Shown here piece by piece: positions 13,771-24,658 of a stretch of 64,000 nucleotides of DNA; positions within the stretch are counted from its first letter, which is position 1; every line of letters begins with the position of its first letter. Made by a program: the position numbers and the translations under genes. The notes beneath the pieces are model-generated. The model was not told the origin of the DNA and searched no databases. It worked only from the letters and a program-made list of their open reading frames with translations. This DNA comes from Gadus chalcogrammus (lineage: Eukaryota; Chordata; Actinopteri; Gadiformes; Gadidae). The DNA lies in contig NC_079417.1 in assembly GCF_026213295.1 (NCBI RefSeq), forward strand, positions 9,431,511 to 9,495,510. The letters are read 5' to 3'.

Positions 13771-16163
13771 ATGGAAGACACTGTGAAGGATTTCTCGGTG
13801 TCTTACAATCGCATTAACAATGAAGACACCTTTACTGGAGGAGATTTCATCTCAGGGAACATCAAATTAGAACTTTCAAAAGATTGTAAGATCAATTCAC
13901 TCTATGTGCAGATCAAGGGGAAGGCCAAGGTCTTATGGTCAGAAGACCATGGTAGAACGTCAACAGTTTACTCTAGCACAGAGAAGTTCTTAAGTATTAA
14001 GCAATCCGTCATACAGGAGCTCAAAGGACAGGGTAAGTGTGCTGTTTACAACATGAATCTCATTCATATGTGCATTATGTATATACAATGCTGTAATCAG
14101 AATCTCTCAACTTTTTATCAGTTTCTTGCTGCTGTACCAAAATAAAGTTAAAGTTAGACATATAAATCACAAGTCTTATTATGACAACAACAAGACATTG
14201 TTACATAATGACGATTAAATCGACATACTTTCAAATCCTAATTTGGCTGGTTTCTCCTAACTGCCTACCCTGGTTTTCATTTTCACTGTTGCAACCTGAG
14301 TATATTCTTCTATTTTAATAGGGATGAAGCATTACATTTCCCTCAAATGTACCTTTGTCTTTTGGATAAATTATCATAAAATAATTGTATGCACACACTT
14401 TCTGTTTCAATACCCTCCACAATTCTTGCCAAAACTAACCTAATAATGTTTTCATTATAGAAAGCCAAACGGTTGGCCAAGGGTGCTATGCCTACCCATT
14501 CAACTTCCAGATTCCTTCAAAGTATGCTACATTTATTTATATCGTCATTTCTATCTGCTATCAATCTGTTTTATAGTAGAGGACCTTATGATATTTTGGA
14601 GGTTTTGTTTCACCTAAACTTTCTTTATGAAAAAAGAAATGCATAGTAAGTAATGTTTCACAATTCAGCTTGTTCATTTTATTTAATCTTTTCCAAAAAT
14701 GTATTTCAGAGATCTTCCATCATCCTTCAAAAGCTTCACTGGGAAAATCCAGTACAGGGTGAAGGCCTACCTGAGTAGGTCTATGAGCCGAGATACCAAA
14801 GCTAATGCTCCCTTCACCGTTATTTCCAAAGCCAGCTGTAGTCCAGAAATGATGGTAATGATCTAGCCTTTCTAACACGTTTGACTTACTAAGCTTTTGT
14901 CTTATTTGTAATTATCGTCATTTGTTTTGTTGGGATATTTTGGTAAATGGCGAAAAGGAGGCCTCATCTTCAAAGTAGAAATACTGCCTAAACACCTTTA
15001 CATAGAATGTCTATCAGTTGTGTAGAAAGAACCCCAAGTGTTTTAGGTCTATATTACAAATGGAAGTTGTGTTTCTGTACTTTCAGATTCCACAGCATAG
15101 TACCAAAGATCAGAAACTAAGACTCTTCAACTCAGGAAAAGTGACCATGGATGTTCACATAAATAAAATGGCCTTCTGTCAAGGTAAAGGTCCCTCTGTT
15201 TTCACAGTCAAATGATTCTTCAATGTCCAATACTTAAAGTAACAATGTAATGAATACAACAAACCTCCCAAGAAATATTAGGATAATCTATGTTTGATTA
15301 CCAACGATGATTTAATGAATGCATTCATTCATTCATTAGCCAATTGTCTGCCTTATTTTCCTGTCATCTGCCTTGCAGGTGAGGCCATGCAAGTAACAGC
15401 CTACATTCAGAACAGTTCATCCCGGGACATTAAGCCCAAGTACTGCTTGTACTTAAAGACCAGCTTTTTTGCAAATGGGAAGAAAAAAGTAAAGACCAAG
15501 GACCTGGTGAAAGAGGTGGGGGAGCCCATCCCCCACTCCGCCGGCCAGAATGTGATCAGGGTCATCACCGCCCCCGCCACCACCGAAGTGTCCATCTTGA
15601 ACTGTTCCATCATTAAACATGAGTACAGACTCAAGGTGTGTATCTTGATGTTGCCAACAAACATCTTTATCTGGTTCCCCTCATAAACCTATCACTATCA
15701 CTATCGTCCGCCGAAGTCCTGCACAGAGGACACAGAGTGGAAGCACTCTCTGTGATCTGATGTGTACTGCTTTGTTAACAAGCCATGCAAACGGATGTGG
15801 AGTAACAAAGTATAAATACTTTGTTGAAGTCGTGTTTTGGAGTGTCTGTGCCTTTCTTGAGTTTTTATATTTTCTGTTGATTTGTTGTTGGATGCCAGCA
15901 CTTGGTTCTTGCTTTGTAACCATGCATGTCTTGCCCGTTAGGTCTATCTGGACGTGAAGTACCAATTCGACCCGGAGGTCGATTTCCCCATCGTCATCCT
16001 GCCCGCCACAGCATCTCCTGGCCTGGGTCAGCCTCCTGCCTATGGGGGCTATGGCTTTGAGGCGTTCGGGAACCCTTCACCTACCTCAGCAGCCTCTGAA
16101 CCCTCTGCCCCACCTCCGCCTCCCTCCTACGGGACATACAGCCTGTATCCCCCCTTGTCTTGA
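13771..16163 (+). CDS. Arrestin domain-containing protein 3-like, gene 2 (6 exons, 347 aa)
   Basis: Exons are 13771-14032, 14461-14521, 14710-14854, 15087-15183, 15379-15635 and 15942-16163; splice sites and frame are intact throughout. It is a predicted alpha-arrestin with an N-terminal fold (MEDTVKDFSVSYN, TGGDFISGNIKLEL, KINSLYVQIKGKA) and a C-terminal fold (NSGKVTMDVHINKMAFCQG, then SILNCSIIKHEYRLKVYLDV). The tail is rich in Gly, Tyr and Pro and carries a PPSY motif in PPPPPSYGTYSLYPPLS. This PPxY is the type of motif by which ARRDC3 and ARRDC4 bind WW domains of NEDD4-family ligases. The start ATG has a good context (GGCCATGG). It is nearly identical to gene 3 in the last two exons and in intron 5. 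An AATAAA at 16502-16507 is a possible polyadenylation signal. Confidence 0.92.
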
Positions 16164-17492
16164 ACTTAACAACGAACAACAACAACCAGTATCTGACATT
16201 GAGTTGAAATGCTGAGTCGATTTGAAAAGATGGTACCTAAAGGGATATCATGTTATATACTTTGGTACATTTTACTTAATCAATCGGTCTAACACGTATC
16301 GTTGTTAATTACATTTTGGGCATTGATGGCTATGCTTCTACTGTTATTCCCTTTGATATAAAGTGTCAATAGGCTGCAGTAATTTGGTGTTCATTTAGCC
16401 TCCGTGGCCACTGAGTGCACTTGACAAATAATGCCTTCATGCACATTCATTCCACTGTCTATACACCTGTTAATATGAAACGTTCATAAAACTCTTCACC
16501 TAATAAATACACACGTTTGTACACCCAATTATACAAACTCATGCACCCATGGACTCATTCATATGTCCATTATACACGTTCATTCACGTATTTATACATA
16601 ATTCACTCACCTGTTCGCACACACATTCATTGAATTAATTATGCTTAAAATACATCCACATTCATACACATGCTCATACACCTGTACACATCAATGGTGA
16701 TATCAACCATACAAGGCAACAACCAGCTCGCTAGAAGCAGATAAGGCAGCTTGCCTTGTTTCACTGAGAAGGAACCAGCAACCCTCCAGTTTCCATATCA
16801 ACCTATCTACCTCATGGGATACTGTTTGGATCGCACCAAAATCTAAAGATAATCTGAAAATCTTCTGTATAATGTAAATTCAATTCTTGCAATGTATTAC
16901 TGGATAGACTAATTTAAGATTAAATCAATTAAGAGAGACAACGATTAAGTTTAAGCGTCAAAATGTCAATTTATTTGATTTCTTTTGTCTTGTTTTTTTA
17001 TGCTACCATGAGGACCCTATTATGTATGACCTGAGAATATTCCAAAAAACTCATTGCTTCCTCACAATTAAAGGCTTTATGTGCAATGAGATTACCCTGG
17101 TATGGTAAAATACCATCTAAGGAGAACAAACATGCTGGAATCCAATCCAAAAAGTAAAACGTTTCGCAAATCTAGCCAGTTCTATAGAGCTTTGGTTATT
17201 GTAAATAGAGCAAACAGCTATGTCTAAATTACTCCTAGTTTCCCAATTTCTGAATCGGTTGACATGCCAAACATTAGCCACGTATCCGATACCACGTGTC
17301 CTCAACCACCACTATCAGGTATGGAAGGCAATTAGGCCAAAAATAATCAGAAGGCTTCAGTCAGTAAAGATTTTTGTTTGCCAATCAGATTGCTCAAAAA
17401 TATATATGTTAAGAGTGGACGTAACTGCGTCGAAACTGAATTTCTTTCTTTTAGCTACAACCTTTCTTCATTTCCACAAACATTTTCGGTGT
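16164..17492. other. 3' flank of arrestin-domain gene 2, duplicated downstream of gene 3
   Basis: No gene was found. The sequence matches the region after gene 3 (23,246-24,365) in order: the V-SINE-like fragment (16,680-16,820), then GCGTCAAAATGTCAATTTAT, then AACATGCTGGAATCCAATCC, then TTTCCCAATTTCTGAAT. This marks the downstream half of a tandem duplication unit. Confidence 0.65.
16680..16820 (-). mobile_element. Degenerate SINE-like repeat, duplicated at 23,695-23,840
   Basis: Resembles the better copy at 40,840-41,060: a gapped match to AACCAGCTCGCTAGAAGCAG, then AACCAGCAACCCTCCAGTT and CAACCTATCTACCTCATG in the same order. On the minus strand the last part would be the tRNA-like head. 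The copy is old, and it was duplicated together with gene 2/3. Confidence 0.4.
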
Positions 17493-17670
17493 GGCACAGT
17501 GTAAGTGCACCTGAGGGTCAATGGTCAGCATGGGATCAATAAATAATGAAAAGGGGTAGTGTCGGGACACACCTTACAAGCCATAGGGCTATATGAGCTC
17601 CTTGCTCAACAGTTCAGACCATACAAAAGACTGACTCCTTCACTTCTCATTTAGGCCTAGTTGCGAGGCC

Positions 17671-20600
17671 ATGGAAGACACTGTGAAGGCTTTCTCGGTA
17701 TATTACAATCACATTAACAATGAAGGCACCTTTACTGGAGGAGATTGGATCTCAGGGAACATCAAATTAGAACTTTCAAAAGATTGTAAGATCAATTCAC
17801 TCTATGTGCAGATCAAGGGGAAGGCCAATGTCTTATGGACGGAACAATATGGCAAAACTGTAGTAGTTTACTCTAGCAAAGAGAAGTTCTTTACTATTAA
17901 GCAATCCGTCATACAGGAGTTCAAAGGACAGGGTAAGTGTGTTGTTTACAACATGAATCTCATTCATATGTGCAATAGGGGTGGGGAAAATAATCGATTC
18001 TTCGATGCATCGCGATTCTCTGAAACGATTCGGTCTCGATGAAGATAAATTAATAATCTGAATTTAAATATATATTTTTAATTATTATTATTTTTTTAAT
18101 TTGTTCGCCTGCTATGACGGAGTATTAGGGCCACACATGCCGTGACGAGATTAAAGTCGACACGTCGAATGTCAATTTATTTGATTTCTTTTGTCTTGTT
18201 TTTTTTTCTTTTCGTAATTATCTCGTAATTACGAAATCAGAATCCCATAGCCTATAGTCTTCCACAACATGTGGTTCAGTTGATTGTTGGTCGGACTCGG
18301 TACCTCCGTAAAGATGGAAAGAAATGGGCAGATTCGGAGTTTGCGGTTCAATAGATCATCAGTGAAGCATCGTTGCGACACCACTGACACCTCAAGCTAA
18401 ATGTAGTAACCTAGAGACCCAGCTACAACATTGTTTTCATCCAAACGAGCTGTCTTTATAGCGAACGGTGAATTGCATTGGCTTCTATGAGCTGTCGGCT
18501 TTCAGTCGCGACCTTAGGGATCGTCTGCAAAGTGCAAAATGGAAAACGACCACAATGGTCAAATTTAAATACCGTCGCCATTAGATTATATATAGTCATG
18601 GCCTCTATATGGTCTTACTACAATCTTTAGTTTTGAAAAATATATCTCTACTTATTTTAAAGGATTTTTCATTTTGCAATAATTTCAATAGCGTCCCCAT
18701 TATTAACTCTAGAGCCCCAAAACTTGTTCCATGTAGGCATGGCCCATATTTTTCCAAACCAAAGGTTGTAGTCTGACCATAATGAGCCCAAGCCTCTATT
18801 GAACAAGTTTTGGGGCTCTAGAGTCAATAATGGCGACACTTTTGAAATTGTTACTATAAAAATTCCTCAAAAATAATAAGAGATATATTTTTCTAAACTA
18901 ATGGTTGCACTAAGACCATATAGGCCATCCCTATGGAACAAGTTTTGGGGCTCTAGAGTTAATAATGGCGACGCTATTGAAATTGTTGCTAAATAGAAAA
19001 TCCTTAAAGGTCCCATGGCATGAAAATCTCACTTTATGAGGTTTTCTAACATAAATATTAGTTCCCCTAGCCTGCCTATGGTTCCCCAGTGGTTAAAACT
19101 TGCGTTCGGTGTAAAACGAGCACTAGGTGTTCTGCTCGCCTTTGAAGAAAACGGAGGCTCAAGCGCGCTGATTTGGAATGTGGTCCCACATGTCGTCATA
19201 AAGCATCTAAGCTCCTCCCCTTTGTCTGCCTTGCCCGCCCAGAGAATTTGGCCCGTCAGACCGTGCGAGCGAGTGTGATTACACAGTCTGTAACGCAAGT
19301 GTTTGCTGTCGGTTCTTTGACGTCTCTTGTATTTCCACAACGAGACTGTAGTGGGGTTATCTCAGCCATGGTTGAGAAGGAATTGGGGGAAAGGAACTTT
19401 GGCTTTGACTCCCTCAAGAACATGAACCACGACATGGAGGAGAAAGGGATTGTTGGCCGCGAATGTCTCCCGCTTGAGCCCCGCTTCCCGCTGCCGAGGG
19501 ACCGCTGCCGAGGGACCACCGCCTCGGCGCTGCAGGAGGCGGAGGTGCCTAAGCGCTGCCCGGCAACAATCCCTTTCTCCTTCATGTCGCGGTTCATTCT
19601 ACTTCAGATTGATGTGGACGTGGAAGAACCAGGAACGGAGAACCCAACGCGGTCGTTTGAGATTCATAATATCGGCTCACACAGCTTTTGGCCGTGATAA
19701 TATATATTATATTATATGATATAGATATCTGTGTCTAATATGATATTATTTAGATATAGAGCTCAAGGACTCCCGTGTGTTCTAGAATATTTACAGAACA
19801 CGGCTAAAGGCTGTGTGCGCCTCCCATTGGCCCACTAATACCTATATTAAAGCATCCATAAAAAAGCATGCAATGGGACCTTTAAAAATAAGAAATAATA
19901 AGAATCTGCCCATTTCTTTCCATCTTTACGGAAGTACCAAATCCGACCAACAATCAACTGAACCACATGTGGTGGAAGACTAGGGCTGCGTTTTATTATC
20001 CATCCGTCTACTCTCGGAGGTCCGAGGACGTTGCCTAGCGACACGCACAAACACGCCCTTTTCCTCGGACGGCGAACTCGCCATCTCGGTTGAACTCAGT
20101 GGTGACCGAGCAAAATTCCGAGACAGAATTCAAGATGGCTGCGCCCGGTGTGACTTGAAGTATGAACTGTTTTCATTGTGCTTGGACCACTTTGGTGGTT
20201 TAAATGGCAATTTCAATCACTCGTATTACTGCAATACCTTGCTGCATCCGTATCTCTGCCTATGGCCTATAGCCTACTTATTTTGGAGCGCTTGGTCCTC
20301 TGTCAATGCAACCGCGACAACAGCTTTCCGGGTGGCGTCCATGTTTTCCTCCAACGATCGAGCGAAATAATAAAACGCTTGAAGTGTGGGCGTGGCGTCA
20401 GATCCGAGATCCGAGTAGTAGGCTATGGGATTCTGATGTCGTAATTACGAGATAACTATCTCATAATTACGAGATACATACATCGCAATTATGAGATAAT
20501 TATCTCGTAATTATGACATAAAAATGTCGTAAATATGAGATAACTATCTCGTAATTATGAGAAAGATAAATATCTCGTAATTATGAGATAATTATCTCGT

Positions 20601-23245
20601 AATTATGACATAAAAATCTCGTAATTATGAGATATTTTCTCATAATTATGAGATCTTTGTCATAATTACGAGAAAACCTGATTTTTTATTTGTGATGTGA
20701 ATGCAATGCGCCAACGTAGTTTTTTTAATGCAAGCTGCATTAATTATTGCATTGTGCTAGAAAGTCATATTTGTGACAAAAGCTTTTCTCTAATATAATA
20801 TTAGATAAGTTAATTAATCTGTTGACGTCTTTAATGATCATCACAAAAGTAGGAAGTGATTGGCAAACTCTGGGTAGCAAATTCAGATGTATTTTTGAAA
20901 ATCACGCATGGAAATGTAGGCCTACATACAATTTTTTGTTGCATTGAGATGCATCGATAATCGTTTTAGAAACGAAACGTTGACCTCATAAACGGAATCG
21001 AATCGAATCGTGAGGTGCCAAGAGATTCCCACCCCTAATGTGCATTATGTATATACACTGCTGTAATCAGAATCTCTCAAATTTGTATCAGCTTCTTGCG
21101 GTTGTACCAAAATAAAGTTAAAGTTAGACATATTAGTCACATCCATTATGACATCAACAAAACATCGTTATATAATGACAATTAAATCTACATTCATACT
21201 TTATAATTGTTGTCACATGCCTGTCATTGCACATTACCTGAGTCCTCCACAAGGTTTTTTGAGAACCTATTGCTAACGCTAATGATCTAGTCATGTTTTT
21301 TGGGGGGCTTTAGAATGAGGCCTGAAAGGAGGATCAGGATTTTTCAGATAGATTCTTTCAAATTCTAGCCTAATCTGGCTGGTTTCTCCTAATTGACCTA
21401 ACCTGGTTTTTATTGTCACATTTCCCTCAAATATACCTTTGTCTTTTGGATAAATTATCATTAAATAATTGCATGCACACACTTTCTGTTTCAATACACT
21501 GCACAATTTTTGCCACAATTAACCTTCTAATGTTTTCGTAATAGAAAGCCAAACGGTTGGCCGAGGGTGCTATGCCTACCCATTCAACTTCCAGATTCCT
21601 TCAGAGTATGCTACATTTATTTCTATCATGACTTTCTATCTGCTATCAAGAGTGGACCTTATGCTATGTTGGATGTTTTGTTTCAACTTAACTTTCTTTA
21701 TGAAAAAAAAATGCAAAGTAAATAATGTTTCACAATTCAGCTTATTAATTTTATTTAATCTTTTCCAAAATTAATTTCAGAGATCTTCCACCATCCTTCA
21801 AAAGCTTCACTGGGAAAATCCGGTACAGGGTGAAGGCCTACCTGAGTAGGTCTATGAGCCGAGATAGCAAAGCTAATGCTCCCTTCACCGTTATTTCCAA
21901 AGCCAGCTGTAGTCCAGAAATGATGGTAATGATCCGGCTTCTAGCCTTTCTAACACGTTTGAGTAACTAAGCTAAAGTCTTATTTATATTTATCATAATT
22001 TGTTTTTTGGAATATTATGGTAAAGGGCGAGTAGAAGCCTCATCTTCAAAGTAGAAATACTGCCTAAAACATTTTTAAAATGTAATGTAATGTCATCAGT
22101 TAAGTATAAGGCACCCCAGGTGTTTTAGGTCTATCCTACAAATTGTAATTGTGTTTCTTTTCTTTCAGATTCCACAGCATAGTATCAAACACCAGAAACT
22201 AAAACTCTTCAACTCAGGAAAAGTGACTATGGATGTTCACATTAATAAAATGTCCTTCTGTCCAGGTAAAATTCCCTCTGTTTCCACATTCAAATGTTTC
22301 TTTAGTTCAATACTCAGTTACAAATAATACAACAAACCTCCTGAGAAAAAAACTTGTCTCACATCTATATTTTGCTACCAACGATAAATCAATGAATGCA
22401 GTCATTTATTCATTCGTTCATTTGCCAATTGTCTGCCTTATGCCTTGCAGGTGAGGCCATTCAAGTCACAGCCTGCATTCAGAACAGTTCATCCCGGGAC
22501 ATTAAGCCCAAGTACTGCTTGTACTTAAAGACCAGCTTTTTTGCAAATGGGAAGAGAAAAGTAACGACCAAAGACCTGGTGAAAGAGGTGGGGGAGCCCA
22601 TCCCCCACTCCGCCGGCCAGAATGTGATCAGGGTCATCACCGCCCCCGCCACCACCGAAGTGTCCATCTTGAACTGTTCCATCATTAAACATGAGTACAG
22701 ACTCAAGGTGTGTATCTTGATGTTGCCAACAAACATCTTTATCTGGTTCCCCTCATAAACCTATCATATCGTCCGCCGAAGTCCTGCACAGAGGACACAG
22801 AGTGGAAGCACTCTCTGTGATCTGATGTGTATTGCTTTGTTAACAAGCCATGCAAACGGATGTGGAGTAACAAAGTATAAATACTTTGTTGAAGTCGTCT
22901 TTTGGAGTGTCTGTGCCTTTCTTGAGTTTTTATATTTCTGTTGATTTGTTGTTGGATGCCAGCACTTGGTTCTTGCTTTGTAACCATGCATGTCTTGCCC
23001 GTTAGGTCTATCTGGACGTGAAGTACCAATTCGACCCAGAGGTCAAGTTCCCCATCGTCATCCTGCCCGCCACAGCATCTCCTGGCCTGGGTCAGCCTCC
23101 TGCCGATGGGGCCGATGGGGGCTATGGGGGCTATGGCTTTGAGGCGTTCGGGAACCCTTCACCTACCTCAGCTGCCTCTGAACCCTCTGCCCCACCTCCG
23201 CCTCCCTCCTACGGGACATACAGCCTGTATCCCCCCTTGTCTTGA
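17671..23245 (+). CDS. Arrestin domain-containing protein 3-like, gene 3 (6 exons, 353 aa)
   Basis: Exons are 17671-17932, 21545-21605, 21781-21925, 22169-22265, 22451-22707 and 23006-23245; all splice sites and the frame are intact. It is the closest relative of gene 2. Exon 1 differs at roughly 15 of 87 residues (for example VYYNHINNEG and TEQYGKTVV), whereas exon 5 differs at about four of 85. It has the same two arrestin folds and the same PPPPPSYGTYSLYPPLS tail with its PPSY motif. The tail before this is expanded (ADGADGGYGGYGF against AYGGYGF in gene 2). Intron 1 is 3.6 kb because of a nested transposon insertion that leaves the splice sites untouched. AATAAA at 23939-23944 is a possible polyadenylation signal. 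Confidence 0.92.
18597..19003. repeat. Inner palindrome with three copies of one unit
   Basis: A unit containing ATTAACTCTAGAGCCCC and AAAACTTGTTCCAT (about 18,600-18,747) recurs inverted at about 18,795-18,925 (GGGGCTCTAGAGTCAATAATGG) and again, partially, at about 18,926-19,007. The arms separate around 18,750-18,795. Confidence 0.75.
19004..19885. mobile_element. TTAA-target MITE (piggyBac- or Kolobok-like), nested
   Basis: Both ends carry TTAAAGGTCCCATKGCATG as 19-bp inverted repeats (19004-19022 and 19867-19885, one mismatch), including the TTAA target duplication. Inside is a second inverted repeat of 33 bp (19423-19455 against 19564-19596, two mismatches). The open frames within (for example 19173-19697) have no recognisable transposase motifs. 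Matching this family to a specific superfamily would need a repeat library. Confidence 0.8.
20436..20675. repeat. Tandem palindromic repeat, ATCTCGTAATTATGAGATA-like units
   Basis: About twelve variants of a roughly 19-bp self-complementary unit (GTAATTATGAGATAATTATC and similar) lie head to tail at the right end of the nested inverted repeat. Each unit can fold on itself. Confidence 0.85.
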
Positions 23246-24658
23246 ACTTAACAACGAACAACAACAACCAGTATCTGACATGGATTTGAAATGCTTTGTC
23301 GATTTGAAATGATGGAATTTGAAACAATTACTATCATGTTATATGACTCATCATGTTATATATTCTTGTACATTTTACGCATTCAATCTGTCCAACACGT
23401 AAGGTTGTTATTTGCATTTTACATCGTCTGCTAAATGCGTAATTGTAATTGTACTGTTAATCCCTTTGATATTCAGTGTCCATAGGCTGCAGTAATATGG
23501 TGTTAATTTAGCCTCCGTGGCCACTGAGTGCACTTGACAAAGAATGCCTTCATGCACACTCATCCCCCTGTATATTTATACATCCATGAGTCAACTTTTC
23601 ACAGACACATTCACTGAATTATACATGTTTAAAATACAACCATTCATTCATACACATGCTAATGCATCCTTTCAGTCATACACATGCTCATACACCCGCA
23701 CACATCGATGGTGGTATCAACAATACCAGGGAACAAACAGCTTGCTAGAAGCATATAAGGCAGCTTGCCTTGTTTTAATGAGAAGGAACCAGCAACCCTC
23801 CAGTTGCCATCTCAACCTATCTACCTCATGAGATACTGTTTGGATCATATGAACCAAAAACTAGACAATCTGAAAGTCATCTGTATAATGTAAATTCAAT
23901 TCCTGCAATGTATTACTGGATTGACACATTTAAGATTAAATAAATTAAGAGAGACAACAATTAAGTTGAAGCGTCAAAATGTCAATTTATCTGAGTATTA
24001 TTTTTTTTTTATGAATAATACTACCATTGGGACCCTGTTATCTATGAACTGAGAATATTCCAAACAACACATTGCTTCTGCACAAAAAAAGGCTTTATGT
24101 GCATGAGATCACCCTGGTCTGGTATTATACCGGCTGAGGAGAACAACCATGCTGGAATCCAATCCAAAAAGTAAAACGGTACGATTACTTGAGACTTTGC
24201 TGTAACGTAGTATGCCAGATGTTTTTTTTTTATTCATTAAAATAACCATCCAACAAAAACAGTATAGAGCTGTGGTAATTGTAAATACATCAAACAGCTA
24301 TATCAAATTACTGCTAGTTTCCCAATTTCTGAATGGATGGTCATGCCAAACATCAGCCAGTCGGTCAGGTTATTTTGTGTGTAAAGATTGGTTGAGATCT
24401 TTTTGCCAGGCAGATCGCTAATTTTTTTTTGTTTTTGTTAGCCAATCAGATCGCTCCAAGAATCATGCTGGAGTGGATGTTACTGCATCAAAACCAGCTA
24501 AACAGGATCATCAGGTATATCACATCACATGACTGTGTTCAGGTACCCAACTGGATGTTTCTTCCGTGTTTGCGGCACTTCATACTTTGTTCACAATCTC
24601 TTTGACTCAATTCTCTCTAGTCTCGGGTCTGTTTGTCTATTCATAACGTTTCCTGAAA

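Larger units (their letters stand above)
18205..20470. repeat. Large interrupted inverted repeat nested in the hAT-like element
   Basis: The left arm (about 18,212-18,345) runs from TCTCGTAATTACGA through AATCCCATAGCC and ACATGTGGTTCAGTTGATTG to AAATGGGCAGATTC. Its complement is in two pieces: GAATCTGCCCATTTC through CCACATGTGG (about 19,903-19,985) and GGCTATGGGATTC with TAATTACGAGATA (about 20,422-20,450). The gap in the right arm (about 19,985-20,421) begins CTACTCTCGGA and ends TCCGAGTAG, and looks like a further small insertion with inverted ends. Confidence 0.7.
17976..21037. mobile_element. Non-autonomous hAT-like element with nested insertions, in intron 1 of gene 3
   Basis: The left end TAGGGGTGGGGAA and right end TTCCCACCCCTA are terminal inverted repeats. 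They are flanked by an 8-bp duplication, ATGTGCAA (17968-17975) and ATGTGCAT (21038-21045), which is the hAT target-site length. Gene 2 holds the empty site as a single ATGTGCAT at 14068-14075. The 3,062-bp element contains no convincing transposase. Its length is explained by internal palindromes, a TTAA-target MITE and an AATTACGAGAT repeat tract. Confidence 0.85.

Noticed and set aside
19173..19697. 174-aa frame inside the gene 3 intron
   Set aside because: It lies across the TTAA MITE and its inner hairpin; no transposase motif.
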